A stretch of DNA of 9,589 nt from an uncultured Porphyromonadaceae bacterium. Lineage in GTDB: Bacteria; Bacteroidota; Bacteroidia; Bacteroidales; Muribaculaceae. A program made the position numbers and the translations under genes. Location: positions 1 to 9,589 of the forward strand of contig CAJMDR010000049.1 in the NCBI GenBank assembly GCA_905212215.1, written 5' to 3'. The first letter of the stretch is position 1. Every line of letters begins with the position of its first letter. The notes under the pieces are model-generated. The model saw nothing but the letters and a program-made list of their open reading frames with translations, was not told the DNA's origin and searched no databases. Shown here in pieces: positions 1 through 6,025 of this stretch.

Positions 1-1832
1 GCCACTTCGAAGGCGAGATATACAACGTAACCAACCGCGCTACCGTTTCCACCACTAAGATGCAGTATGCAGGCGGTATCGTGGGCGAGACAGACGAGAA
101 CGGCTATGTGCACAATTGCGTCAACTACGGCGCCATCACCTCGCAGAACAACAACGGCGCAGGCGGTATCGTGGGGCAGCAGTTCAATCCCAACTGCCGT
201 GTTGAAGACTGTGTGAACTATGGCGTCATCACCGCTAAAGGCTCTTGCGGCGGCATAGTAGGTACCGGCAAAGGCTCCGTGGCCCGTTGCGAAAACCATG
301 CCGACATCACTTCTTCGTCGACCAACCCCGGCGGTATCCTCGGATACTTCTGGTGCATCACCGACACCACCACAATATCTGACTGCAAGAACTACGGCAA
401 AATCAAGGGCACAGGCAATGCAGCCGGCGGTATAACCGGTTACATGCAGGGCTCCGGTAACTTCCGCAACTGCTACAACGAAGGCGAGGTTACTTCCGGC
501 GCAAGCTATGCAGGCGGTATTCTCGGTTATTCCAGCACCAACAATGCTACCTGGACAATCAGGAATGTCGAGAACCGTGCCAACGTAACAGCCAACGCAT
601 ACGCGGGGGGTATCCTCGGCAGCTCCAACGGTACAAGCAAGGATACTCCCGCCACTCTTGACTCAGCCGAGAACTATGGTAATGTCAAGACTCTCAAAAC
701 CAACTATGCCGGCGGTATAGTAGGCTCCGTGGGGAGCTATGTAGTGGTTCGCAACGCTTACAACTATGGCGACGAGGTAAGCTCCTTTACTACCCAGGCC
801 GGCGGTATCGCAGGCCGAAGCACAGGTGTTGTGGAGAACTGCTACAACCACGCCAATGTAACCGCCAAGTCCTATAGTGTAGGCGGCATAATCGGCGAGA
901 GCAACACAAGCACCATTACCGACTATGGCTGCGCTATTCGCAACTGTATCAATGTGGGCAACGTGGAATCAACCGGCACCACCGATGCCACTTCTTTCAA
1001 GGTAGGTGGTCTGCTCGGCTATGGTTGGGTAAAGGTTGAGAACTCCGTGAACCGCGGCGACGTCAAGGGTCGCAAGAGCGTGGGTGGCATAGTAGGTCTT
1101 CCCTGCAAAGGCAGAAGCGCGACTCAGTTAGGCACCCAGGTTCTGAACAGCTATACCTCAGGCCGCGTTGAATGCACCGTCGACAACAATGCCAAGACTT
1201 GCGGCGCCGTAATGGGCGACAATACCACCGCCGTTACTTTCACCAAGATAGAGAACAGTTACTACGACAGCCAGATGGCCGGTATGAGCCTCAAGGAAAC
1301 CTATGCCGACGCTTCCAATGAAGCCGTCAAAGGCCTTCCCACCACCCAGCTTTTCAAGGCTCCGTTAGGCGCTGCCTTCACAACCTATGAGAACGGCTAT
1401 CCAATGCCCTCTGTACTGGCAACCAAAGACTTCGTCCTGATGGCTTCCGCAGCAGTTATTCTCAATACCGGGGACAATGCCGACAGGGTTAAGGATTCGT
1501 TCAAGGTTACCGTTCCCGCCGGAGCTACCTGGAGTGCTCCCAACATGACCTTCTCGCAGCATGGCACCGCTATCTGGACCGCCGCAGACCTCGTGAACCG
1601 CACTCCGGTAACCGTGACTGTAGGCAACCACCGTCACAACATCATGATTCAGCTCACCACCACTACCGGTGTAAATGGTGTTGACGGCGATAACGGCGAC
1701 ATTCGCGAAGTGCAGTACTACAACCTGCAGGGCATCCGCCTGAGCGAGCCTATGCCCGGCGTGAACGTACGCGTTACCATCTACAACAACGGCACACGTC
1801 GCACTGAACGCATAATGATAGGACAGCGGTAA
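1..1832 (+). CDS. GLUG-like repeat surface/secreted protein, 3' part (5' end outside window)
   Basis: The frame is open from base 3, so the gene starts upstream; 609 residues are visible before the TAA. Twelve copies of a GG[IL]xG turn, plus a degenerate thirteenth (CGAVMG, near base 1200), recur every 25-45 residues, first at about base 72. Most copies are followed by an N-C/A-x-N-x-G-x-[IV] strand (NCVNYGAIT, NCYNEGEVT, NCYNHANVT). This is the layout of GLUG-motif repeats, which probably stack as a beta-helix. The repeats end in a YYDSQM segment and a GLPTTQL stretch. A beta-sandwich-like region follows, then a last 45 residues (VQYYNLQGIRL ... ERIMIGQR) resembling type A T9SS sorting domains. 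Known: such proteins are exported and often surface-attached. Inferred: adhesin or other extracellular binding role; no catalytic motif is visible. The signal peptide would lie outside the window. Confidence 0.85.
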   Translation, partial: HFEGEIYNVTNRATVSTTKMQYAGGIVGETDENGYVHNCVNYGAITSQNNNGAGGIVGQQFNPNCRVEDCVNYGVITAKGSCGGIVGTGKGSVARCENHADITSSSTNPGGILGYFWCITDTTTISDCKNYGKIKGTGNAAGGITGYMQGSGNFRNCYNEGEVTSGASYAGGILGYSSTNNATWTIRNVENRANVTANAYAGGILGSSNGTSKDTPATLDSAENYGNVKTLKTNYAGGIVGSVGSYVVVRNAYNYGDEVSSFTTQAGGIAGRSTGVVENCYNHANVTAKSYSVGGIIGESNTSTITDYGCAIRNCINVGNVESTGTTDATSFKVGGLLGYGWVKVENSVNRGDVKGRKSVGGIVGLPCKGRSATQLGTQVLNSYTSGRVECTVDNNAKTCGAVMGDNTTAVTFTKIENSYYDSQMAGMSLKETYADASNEAVKGLPTTQLFKAPLGAAFTTYENGYPMPSVLATKDFVLMASAAVILNTGDNADRVKDSFKVTVPAGATWSAPNMTFSQHGTAIWTAADLVNRTPVTVTVGNHRHNIMIQLTTTTGVNGVDGDNGDIREVQYYNLQGIRLSEPMPGVNVRVTIYNNGTRRTERIMIGQR

Positions 1833-1917
1833 CCCGCTGACACAGAGACAAAAGCTTTAGAAAACGGTAATCTCGTTCAGTAAGCAGAGAGAAGCTTTCA
1901 AAAGCGATAGACCCGAT

Positions 1918-1935
1918 GCCGGGATAATCCCCGGC
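1918..1935. repeat. Short GC-rich hairpin, 6-bp arms
   Basis: GCCGGG and CCCGGC enclose the six-base loop ATAATC, 86 bases after the stop codon of the GLUG-repeat gene. It is the first of four hairpins in this gene-free stretch. No T-run follows, so alone it is a poor terminator; it may protect the mRNA 3' end or be incidental. Confidence 0.4.
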
Positions 1936-1948
1936 TGACACTGACCGC

Positions 1949-1994
1949 CCGGCCTCATGGCAGCCTCAACGGCACCATGAGGCCGGTTCATTTT
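1949..1994 (+). terminator. Rho-independent-type terminator after the GLUG-repeat gene
   Basis: Perfect 12-bp arms (CCGGCCTCATGG at 1949-1960, CCATGAGGCCGG at 1975-1986) enclose a 14-base loop, and the T-rich tail TTCATTTT follows at once. It lies about 115 bases past the stop codon and is the best transcription end point for that gene. Confidence 0.7.
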
Positions 1995-2019
1995 CAGGAT
2001 GGTATCAGCTGCGAAAGGG

Positions 2020-2042
2020 CTGCCAGACAATAAGGCTGGCAG
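2020..2042. repeat. Hairpin with 7-bp arms
   Basis: CTGCCAG at 2020-2026 and CTGGCAG at 2036-2042 enclose nine bases; TTTCC follows. It could be a back-up terminator on the plus strand, but the tail is weak. Confidence 0.4.
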
Positions 2043-2079
2043 TTTCCATACGGATTTATTGAAATTTACGAGGAAGAGG

Positions 2080-2114
2080 CTATCTTGATAAGCTGCTGAT
2101 ATATAGCAAGATAG
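2080..2114. repeat. Inverted repeat CTATCTTG / CAAGATAG
   Basis: Perfect 8-base arms (2080-2087, 2107-2114) enclose 19 bases. The repeat sits 54 bases upstream of the -33 box of the tRNA promoter, so it could be a regulator-binding site or a further hairpin of the upstream 3' region. The sequence does not decide. Confidence 0.35.
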
Positions 2115-2167
2115 GAATACATAAAAAAGGAGGAGAGAAAAATTATGGATAAAAAATGTAAAAACAT

Positions 2168-2198
2168 TTGCACAGGAGAGAAATAATGCCTAACTTTG
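2168..2198 (+). promoter_or_regulatory. Bacteroidetes-type promoter for tRNA-Ser
   Basis: TTG at 2168-2170 and TAACTTTG at 2191-2198 are separated by exactly 20 bases, a full match to the Bacteroidetes primary sigma factor pattern (TTTG / TAnnTTTG). The predicted start is near 2202. This gives a tRNA precursor with a leader of nearly 80 bases that carries a small hairpin (AAAAGC / GCTTTT, 2205-2224). Confidence 0.8.
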
Positions 2199-2279
2199 CA
2201 GCGGAAAAGCGAAAGAGAGCTTTTGCGATGACCAAATATTTTGGCGACAGACCTAAAAGTTTGGTAACCAATCCTAAAA

Positions 2280-2370
2280 GGAGAGGTGGGTGAGTGGCTG
2301 AAACCACCAGTTTGCTAAACTGACGTAGGAGATTATCCTACCACGAGTTCGAATCTCGTCCTCTCCGCCA
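2280..2370 (+). tRNA. tRNA-Ser, anticodon GCT
   Basis: Acceptor arms GGAGAGG (2280-2286) and CCTCTCC pair fully, followed by discriminator G and an encoded CCA (2368-2370). The T arm is ACGAG-TTCGAAT-CTCGT. Anticodon GCT is at 2314-2316 in the loop TTGCTAA. The anticodon stem has four Watson-Crick pairs (CAGT/ACTG) and a C/A pair at its base. A long variable arm (TAGGA / TCCTA) identifies a class II tRNA, and with GCT it reads AGC and AGT serine codons. At 91 bases it has the usual length. Strong hairpin downstream; own promoter upstream. Confidence 0.97.
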
Positions 2371-2376
2371 AAAGTT

Positions 2377-2418
2377 AAATCCGCTGTAAGTAATCTACTT
2401 ACGGCGGATTTACTTTGT
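2377..2418 (+). terminator. Strong hairpin terminator after tRNA-Ser
   Basis: A 17-bp stem (2377-2393 with 2397-2413), interrupted only by one G-T pair, closes a 3-base loop (ATC), and CTTTG follows. It begins six bases after the CCA end. It lies between the 3' ends of the tRNA gene and the convergent ORF6N gene, so it may stop transcription from both sides. Confidence 0.75.
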
Positions 2419-2468
2419 ATATGAGTAATTTGCAATGATTAGTCGATTCACTTCCCTGATTGTAGGGG

Positions 2469-3038
2469 TTAGTGTAACATGCGCAGTATGCTGTCGGGGT
2501 TCTGGTGCATCCGGCTGAAGGCCACAATCTTCTTACCCAAGTCTTTGATTGAGCCGCCTATGAAATATAAGGTGTCGTCAATTATCAGAAACCGGTCATG
2601 TACGTTTGAACAGTGCTTCACTTCTATCCGTGGATACTGTGCATTGTGACGGCGTAAATCATTGTTGATCTGTGAATGGTGCGGGTCGGTATAAATCGTC
2701 GCATGTACTCCTTCCCCGCGCTTGGTAAGGACTTTCAATACCCTGTCATCCACATAATTGTCTATGAGGATGATTCTATCTGTGGCTTTCCTTATTAAAT
2801 CGGATATAAGCGCATAGGCGTCGAATATCTGTCCTTCAAAGAAAAATCCCTCTATCGTCTCTGTATCTTTATTGTCAAGGCGCGTCAATATCTCATCAAT
2901 CCTCTTGTCAGTATCAGATTGATGCTTTTGCATGAGTAGCTGGTGATGTTCAACAGCTTCAAGACGTTGGAACACATGGGCATTGTGCATAAGAAATCTT
3001 CTCATGGCAGTAAAAGCCCTCATAATGCGGATATTCAC
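2469..3038 (-). CDS. ORF6N-family protein, C-terminal part (downstream of in-frame TGA)
   Basis: This is the 3' portion of a gene that begins at 3392; with the upstream part it makes a frame of 308 codons, the usual length of these proteins. The first residues (NIRIMRAFTAMRRFL) are the normal continuation of the ORF6N domain after its FTEQGVAML motif. A coiled-coil-like linker follows (residues 20-60, FQRLEAVEHHQLLMQKHQ). Then comes a C-terminal domain with GQIFDAY, LIDNYVDD and HDRFLIID. The last fits the phospholipase D pattern HxKxxxxD with Arg in place of Lys, before GGSIKDLGKK. Function is unproven; relatives occur in phages and mobile elements and are thought to bind DNA. Translation could restart at GTG (3038-3036) or at an ATG five codons later, but no ribosome site is seen. 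Likely a pseudogene fragment unless the TGA is read through or is an error. Ends in TAA. Confidence 0.75.
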   Translation of the reverse strand: MNIRIMRAFTAMRRFLMHNAHVFQRLEAVEHHQLLMQKHQSDTDKRIDEILTRLDNKDTETIEGFFFEGQIFDAYALISDLIRKATDRIILIDNYVDDRVLKVLTKRGEGVHATIYTDPHHSQINNDLRRHNAQYPRIEVKHCSNVHDRFLIIDDTLYFIGGSIKDLGKKIVAFSRMHQNPDSILRMLH

Positions 3039-3059
3039 CTCTATGGCAGTGTCTGATTT

Positions 3060-3392
3060 TCAAACACTACTTAACATGGCCACTCCTTGTTCTGTAAAAG
3101 CAAAGGGCAAATATTTAAGATGTTTCCCTCGACCTGCGTTTAAGGTCGCAATTTGCGACCTTAAACATTCTTCCTTGGTAAGTTCGAACATAAAGTCTTC
3201 AGGAAATCTATTTATATTGCGCCTGACTTGTTCTTTCAATCGTTTCGTTTCAACGCCATATAGGCGAGCCAAGTCGCTGTCAATCATTACTTGTTGACCG
3301 CGAACCACATGGATAAGATTTTCAATGGGCAACAACGCATGACTATCATTGCCAATAGGCTCCAAACTTCTTTTATTTCCGGATTCTTCCAT
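3060..3392 (-). CDS. ORF6N domain protein, N-terminal part ending at in-frame TGA
   Basis: This 110-residue product carries nearly the whole ORF6N DNA-binding domain: VMIDSDLARLYGVETKRLKEQ (about 35-55), NRFPEDFMFELTKEE (60-74) and the end FTEQGVAMLSSV. Family members continue LxSDTAIEVNIRIMRAF; here the Leu codon is TGA, and KSDTAIEV follows in the same frame. One T-to-G change (TTA to TGA) would explain it. The ATG at 3392 is chosen because it gives the normal N-terminal length and lies some 20 bases downstream of a TAnnTTTG box. Whether 110 residues fold and bind DNA alone is unknown. A perfect 29-base palindrome (3138-3166) lies within this coding part and encodes LRSQIATLN. The SMR transporter gene is divergent from it. 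Confidence 0.75.
   Translation of the reverse strand: MEESGNKRSLEPIGNDSHALLPIENLIHVVRGQQVMIDSDLARLYGVETKRLKEQVRRNINRFPEDFMFELTKEECLRSQIATLNAGRGKHLKYLPFAFTEQGVAMLSSV
3138..3166. repeat. 29-base perfect palindrome inside the ORF6N gene
   Basis: GTTTAAGGTCGCAA (3138-3151) is followed by one T and then its exact reverse complement (3153-3166). On the minus strand it encodes residues LRSQIATLN. Perfect 14-base arms with a single centre base are far beyond chance for coding DNA. Possible roles are autoregulation by the ORF6N protein, an mRNA hairpin, or a protein-binding or cleavage site; none is shown. Confidence 0.8.
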
Positions 3393-3412
3393 AGGAGGAT
3401 ACTTTGTAAATG

Positions 3413-3420
3413 CAAAATTA
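3413..3420 (-). promoter_or_regulatory. -7 box of the ORF6N gene promoter
   Basis: Read on the minus strand, TAATTTTG fits TAnnTTTG. The predicted start near 3409 leaves a leader of about 17 bases before the ATG at 3392. No clear TTG lies 19-21 bases upstream, so this is a partial match. Confidence 0.45.
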
Positions 3421-3527
3421 CTAAAATAATTGGTAAATCATAGATCCAGTAAAATAAATGATTTGGTATCTGCAATAGAAGAATAATTTATCAAACTAAT
3501 AGATTTTGAACTTGTAGGTCTGTGCTT

Positions 3528-3558
3528 TTGGAAACCCAACGGATAATGAGTAATTTTG
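3528..3558 (+). promoter_or_regulatory. Bacteroidetes-type promoter for the SMR transporter gene
   Basis: TTTG ending at 3530 and TAATTTTG at 3551-3558 are exactly 20 bases apart, a consensus match. The predicted start is near 3562, giving a leader of about 58 bases to the ATG at 3620. The leader holds GGCG/CGCC (3560-3580) and AGCC/GGCT with T6 (3593-3613), the latter a weak terminator-like element. I see no guanidine riboswitch motif. Confidence 0.75.
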
Positions 3559-3619
3559 CGGCGCCTTGGAAGGAGTCGCCGGGAATTCCTGCAGCCCTCG
3601 AACAGGCTTTTTTGTGATT

Positions 3620-3943
3620 ATGAGCTGGATAATATTGATTCTGGCAGGGTTGATGGAGGTGGGGTTTACTTTCTGTCTCGGCAAGACGAAATCTGCAACG
3701 GGGCATGAATTAGTGTACTGGTGGGCTGGATTTCTTGTAGCGTTGGGCCTGAGTATGTTCCTGATGGCAAAGGCAGCTGAAAAACTACCTATCGGGACTG
3801 TCTATCCGGTCTGGACCGGCATAGGGGCAGTGGGTGCCGTAATTGTCGGCATAATATTCTTTCACGAGCCGGCTTCTTTCTGGAGAATTTTCTTCATCAC
3901 CACCCTTATATTGTCAATTATAGGACTGAAAGTGCTGGGGTGA
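3620..3943 (+). CDS. Small multidrug resistance (SMR) family transporter, SugE/Gdx-like
   Basis: The product has 107 residues and four membrane helices (about 3-20, 31-50, 57-81, 85-105), the normal SMR size. The essential membrane Glu is E13 (LMEVG). The third helix carries the family signature IGTVYPVWTGIGAVGA (58-73) with Y62 and W65, and the end IIGLK matches the SugE/Gdx branch. Known: SMR proteins are dual-topology dimers that exchange protons for guanidinium or quaternary ammonium compounds. Odd: the first helix reads EVGFTFCLGKTK, whereas Gdx proteins usually have EVVWA there, so the substrate is uncertain. The ATG at 3620 is preferred over a TTG at 3566, because MSWIILILAG is the standard N-terminus and the 18 extra residues look non-coding. 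It is single-gene, since EmrE-type paired partners are not adjacent. It converges with the dehydratase gene. Confidence 0.9.
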   Translation: MSWIILILAGLMEVGFTFCLGKTKSATGHELVYWWAGFLVALGLSMFLMAKAAEKLPIGTVYPVWTGIGAVGAVIVGIIFFHEPASFWRIFFITTLILSIIGLKVLG

Positions 3944-3965
3944 CCACAATGTACAAATAAAATTT

Positions 3966-3995
3966 GGAGACAACCGAATCACTTCGTCTGTCTCC
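3966..3995. terminator. Hairpin between convergent SMR and dehydratase genes
   Basis: GGAGACA (3966-3972) pairs with TGTCTCC (3989-3995), and inside it CGAA/TTCG pair around TCAC. On the minus strand AAATTTTATTTG follows, on the plus strand TTCAAG. It sits between stop codons at 3943 and 4024, so it probably ends transcription in both directions. Confidence 0.6.
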
Positions 3996-4023
3996 TTCAA
4001 GAAACTACTATTTGTTTATTGCG

Positions 4024-5646
4024 TCAGTCAGTTTTTTTGTCGTATTTCTCGAATACGGAGTGACGTGATATGAACTCGGGAACTGTTTCCTTCATGAGAC
4101 ATATCATGTCGGGAATCATCACATCTTCTGCAAGATTCTCCAGTTGCTCGTTGACGTTTCTGGCTTCGGAGTAGTCATATTCTCTCACCTTAGCCACGAA
4201 GATGCGCTGATGTTCTGTGGGGATGGTGTTCTCCTTGGTTGCCAATACTTCTTCATAGAGTTTTTCTCCCGGACGCAGGCCGGTATACTCTATCTGTATG
4301 TCGCGGCCTAATTCGAGTCCAGCCAGTTTCACCATGCGTTCGGCAAGGGTGGCTATTTTTACAGATTCGCCCATGTCGAAGACGAAGATCTGAGTGCCGG
4401 TGGAGAACGTTGCAGCTTCCATAACCAGGCGGCATGCCTCGGGAATAGTCATGAAGAAGCGGCGTATTTCGGGGTGGGTGACGGTGAGCGGTCCGCCGTT
4501 CTCTATCTGCTCGCGGAAACGTGGTATTACGGAGCCGTTTGAGCCGAGGACATTGCCGAAACGGGTGGTGACGAAAGTGGTCTTGCCCTTCATGCGTCCG
4601 CTTTCTATGGCGAGGCCGAGGCTCTGCACATATATCTCGGCAAGGCGTTTGGTGCAACCCATTACGTTGGTAGGATTGACTGCCTTGTCGGTGGAAATCA
4701 TGACCATCTTGTCAACATCATATTCGATGCATTTGTCGGCAACATTGCGTGAGCCTACTACATTGGTCAGCACCGCCTCGCATGGATTTTCTTCCATCAA
4801 CGGCACATGCTTGTATGCTGCGGCGTGGAATACTACCTGCGGATGATATTTGCGGAAAACGAAATCAAGGCGTCGCGGCAGACGCACATCGCCAATTACC
4901 GGGACGAAGTTGAGCGACGGATACTTGTCTTCCAACTCCAGTCGTATGTTGTGAAGCGGTGTCTCGGCATTGTCGAATAGTATGAGCTGACGCACGCCGA
5001 AAGTGGCGAGCTGACGGCATAATTCAGAGCCGATGGATCCTGCTGCGCCCGTGACGAGCACTACTTTGTCGCGGAAATTGGCTACTATCTCGTTCATGGA
5101 GATTTTTATTTCCGGCCGTCCCAGCAGATCTTCGATGCGGATTTTGCGTATATAGTTGCTTAGCTTCTGATTTTCTGAAATCTCGTCGATGCCCGGGGTG
5201 ATGTATGTGCGCACATCTATGTCGTGGCAATATGTGATGAGCCTGTCCTGCTCGGACCTGGCGTCTGCGACCTGCGAGAATAGGATCCCGTCAATCTCAT
5301 GCGCCAAAGTGAGGGCGCTGAGGTCTCTGGCGTTCTCAAAGTAATACACCTTCAGCCCATAAAGCTGGTGGCCTTTCAGCTCGCGGCCATAGGTGATGAA
5401 GCCTGCCACTTCATAATGATGTGAAGAACGCAAGCGCGGCACCACGGACGCAGATTTGTTGTTGACGCCATAGACGAGGATGCGTTTGATGTGGTTGTTG
5501 CGCACCCGCTTCTTGCGGATGATGTCGTAGACCACAATCATTGCCAGCCGCACCAGAACGAGCAGGAAGACGGTGAACAGGAAGTCTATGATGATGAGAC
5601 CATAGAGCAGACCGTTGCCGATTTTGAGTGAGGAGAAAGCCAGCAT
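4024..5646 (-). CDS. FlaA1/CapD-type nucleotide-sugar 4,6-dehydratase, catalytic part (downstream of in-frame TAG)
   Basis: This 540-residue part holds one membrane helix (about 13-42), a CoA-binding-like Rossmann domain (54-180, ILVYGVNNKSA) and the dehydratase domain. The NAD(P) loop is TGAAGSIG (199-206). Ser, Asp and Lys of ISTDK (317-321) and the MxxxK pair of NVMGCTK (M329, K333) fit the Ser-Met-Lys triad of this group, in which Met replaces the usual Tyr. RPGEKLYEE (458-466) is also typical. Known: WbpM, PglF and CapD relatives dehydrate UDP-GlcNAc to a 4-keto-6-deoxy sugar for capsule, O-antigen or protein glycans at the inner membrane face. With the 102-residue upstream piece the frame is 646 codons, the full family size; only one TAG breaks it. 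The ATG at 5646 lies two codons after the TAG, so restart is possible, and soluble short homologues such as FlaA1 work without the N-terminal helices. Ends in TGA. Confidence 0.85.
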   Translation of the reverse strand: MLAFSSLKIGNGLLYGLIIIDFLFTVFLLVLVRLAMIVVYDIIRKKRVRNNHIKRILVYGVNNKSASVVPRLRSSHHYEVAGFITYGRELKGHQLYGLKVYYFENARDLSALTLAHEIDGILFSQVADARSEQDRLITYCHDIDVRTYITPGIDEISENQKLSNYIRKIRIEDLLGRPEIKISMNEIVANFRDKVVLVTGAAGSIGSELCRQLATFGVRQLILFDNAETPLHNIRLELEDKYPSLNFVPVIGDVRLPRRLDFVFRKYHPQVVFHAAAYKHVPLMEENPCEAVLTNVVGSRNVADKCIEYDVDKMVMISTDKAVNPTNVMGCTKRLAEIYVQSLGLAIESGRMKGKTTFVTTRFGNVLGSNGSVIPRFREQIENGGPLTVTHPEIRRFFMTIPEACRLVMEAATFSTGTQIFVFDMGESVKIATLAERMVKLAGLELGRDIQIEYTGLRPGEKLYEEVLATKENTIPTEHQRIFVAKVREYDYSEARNVNEQLENLAEDVMIPDMICLMKETVPEFISRHSVFEKYDKKTD

Positions 5647-5652
5647 GGCTAT

Positions 5653-5961
5653 CTACAGAAGGAATTCCTTTCCTGCCACTGCCATACATATGCGGCCTGT
5701 CTCGCGCAGGGTGGAATAGCGTATGATTGCGCGGTAAACCCTGAAAAATACGAATGAGAAGGCGGAAGCTACTGCCGAGCCTATAATCCAGGTAAGTACC
5801 GTTTCCGTGTCCAGCGCAAGCTGAGGCATGATGATGAAGAGGACTGAAAAGACGCCCAGACTGCCAAGTAAGGATATGAAAATGTCAAGAGCCAACACAA
5901 CCTGAGCCCGCAGGTAAGTGTTGCTCTGCAATTTATTGGCAAATTCTTTAAGACTACCCAT
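5653..5961 (-). CDS. N-terminal membrane part of the FlaA1/CapD-type dehydratase, ending at in-frame TAG
   Basis: The 102 residues carry two membrane helices (about 24-46, ALDIFISLLGSLGVFSVLF, and 58-74) and the conserved stretch FRVYRAIIRYSTLRETGRI before the third helix. The TAG falls after KEFLL, inside what should be helix three, and the frame goes on with IAMLAF. Full-length relatives have this four-helix region fused to the catalytic half, so this is not an independent gene. The ATG at 5961 is chosen because it gives the usual N-terminus, with a -7 box some 40 bases upstream and no Shine-Dalgarno sequence. Alone it has no predicted activity. TAG could come by one base change from TTG, TGG, TAT/TAC, CAG or others; a hydrophobic codon such as TTG fits a membrane helix best. 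Confidence 0.75.
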   Translation of the reverse strand: MGSLKEFANKLQSNTYLRAQVVLALDIFISLLGSLGVFSVLFIIMPQLALDTETVLTWIIGSAVASAFSFVFFRVYRAIIRYSTLRETGRICMAVAGKEFLL

Positions 5962-5999
5962 ATTTATTGATTAGAGAAAAATTATCCGAGTATTAAGTG

Positions 6000-6007
6000 C
6001 AAAATTA
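6000..6007 (-). promoter_or_regulatory. -7 box of the dehydratase gene promoter
   Basis: On the minus strand TAATTTTG fits TAnnTTTG and lies in the 73-base gap between the protease stop codon and the dehydratase start, with a T-run just upstream. No good TTG is found at the -33 position. The two genes may therefore be separate transcripts rather than one operon. Confidence 0.45.
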
Positions 6008-6025
6008 GCAAAAAATTCCCATAGG

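Noticed and set aside
2145..2293. Two tiny overlapping frames (13 and 35 codons, joined at TAATG) each preceded by an AGGAG-like sequence
   Set aside because: The second runs into the tRNA and the tRNA promoter boxes lie inside the pair; the purine-rich stretches look like AT-rich background and no family resemblance is seen.
3585..3597. GAATTCCTGCAGCCC-like stretch in the SMR leader that resembles a cloning-vector polylinker
   Set aside because: The match is about 15 bases only; flanking bases do not follow a vector and a native promoter and gene surround it, so coincidence is more likely than contamination.
3560..3613. Guanidine riboswitch in the SMR leader
   Set aside because: The leader is only about 58 bases and I find neither ACGR loop pairs nor the ykkC-type conserved segments; the AGCC/GGCT stem with T6 is too weak to call.
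3566..3619. TTG start 18 codons upstream of the SMR ATG
   Set aside because: The extension has no homology to SMR proteins and lies almost at the predicted transcript start; the ATG gives the standard MSWIILILAG N-terminus.
4253..4846. Long frames on both strands within the dehydratase gene (134 and 150 codons)
   Set aside because: They are alternative-frame readings of a recognised conserved domain, with low-complexity Arg/His/Pro-rich products and no motifs.
3060..5655. Alternative genetic code (TGA or TAG read as an amino acid)
   Set aside because: TGA terminates three genes of normal length in this window; TAG cannot be judged from one case, but a single instance does not support recoding.
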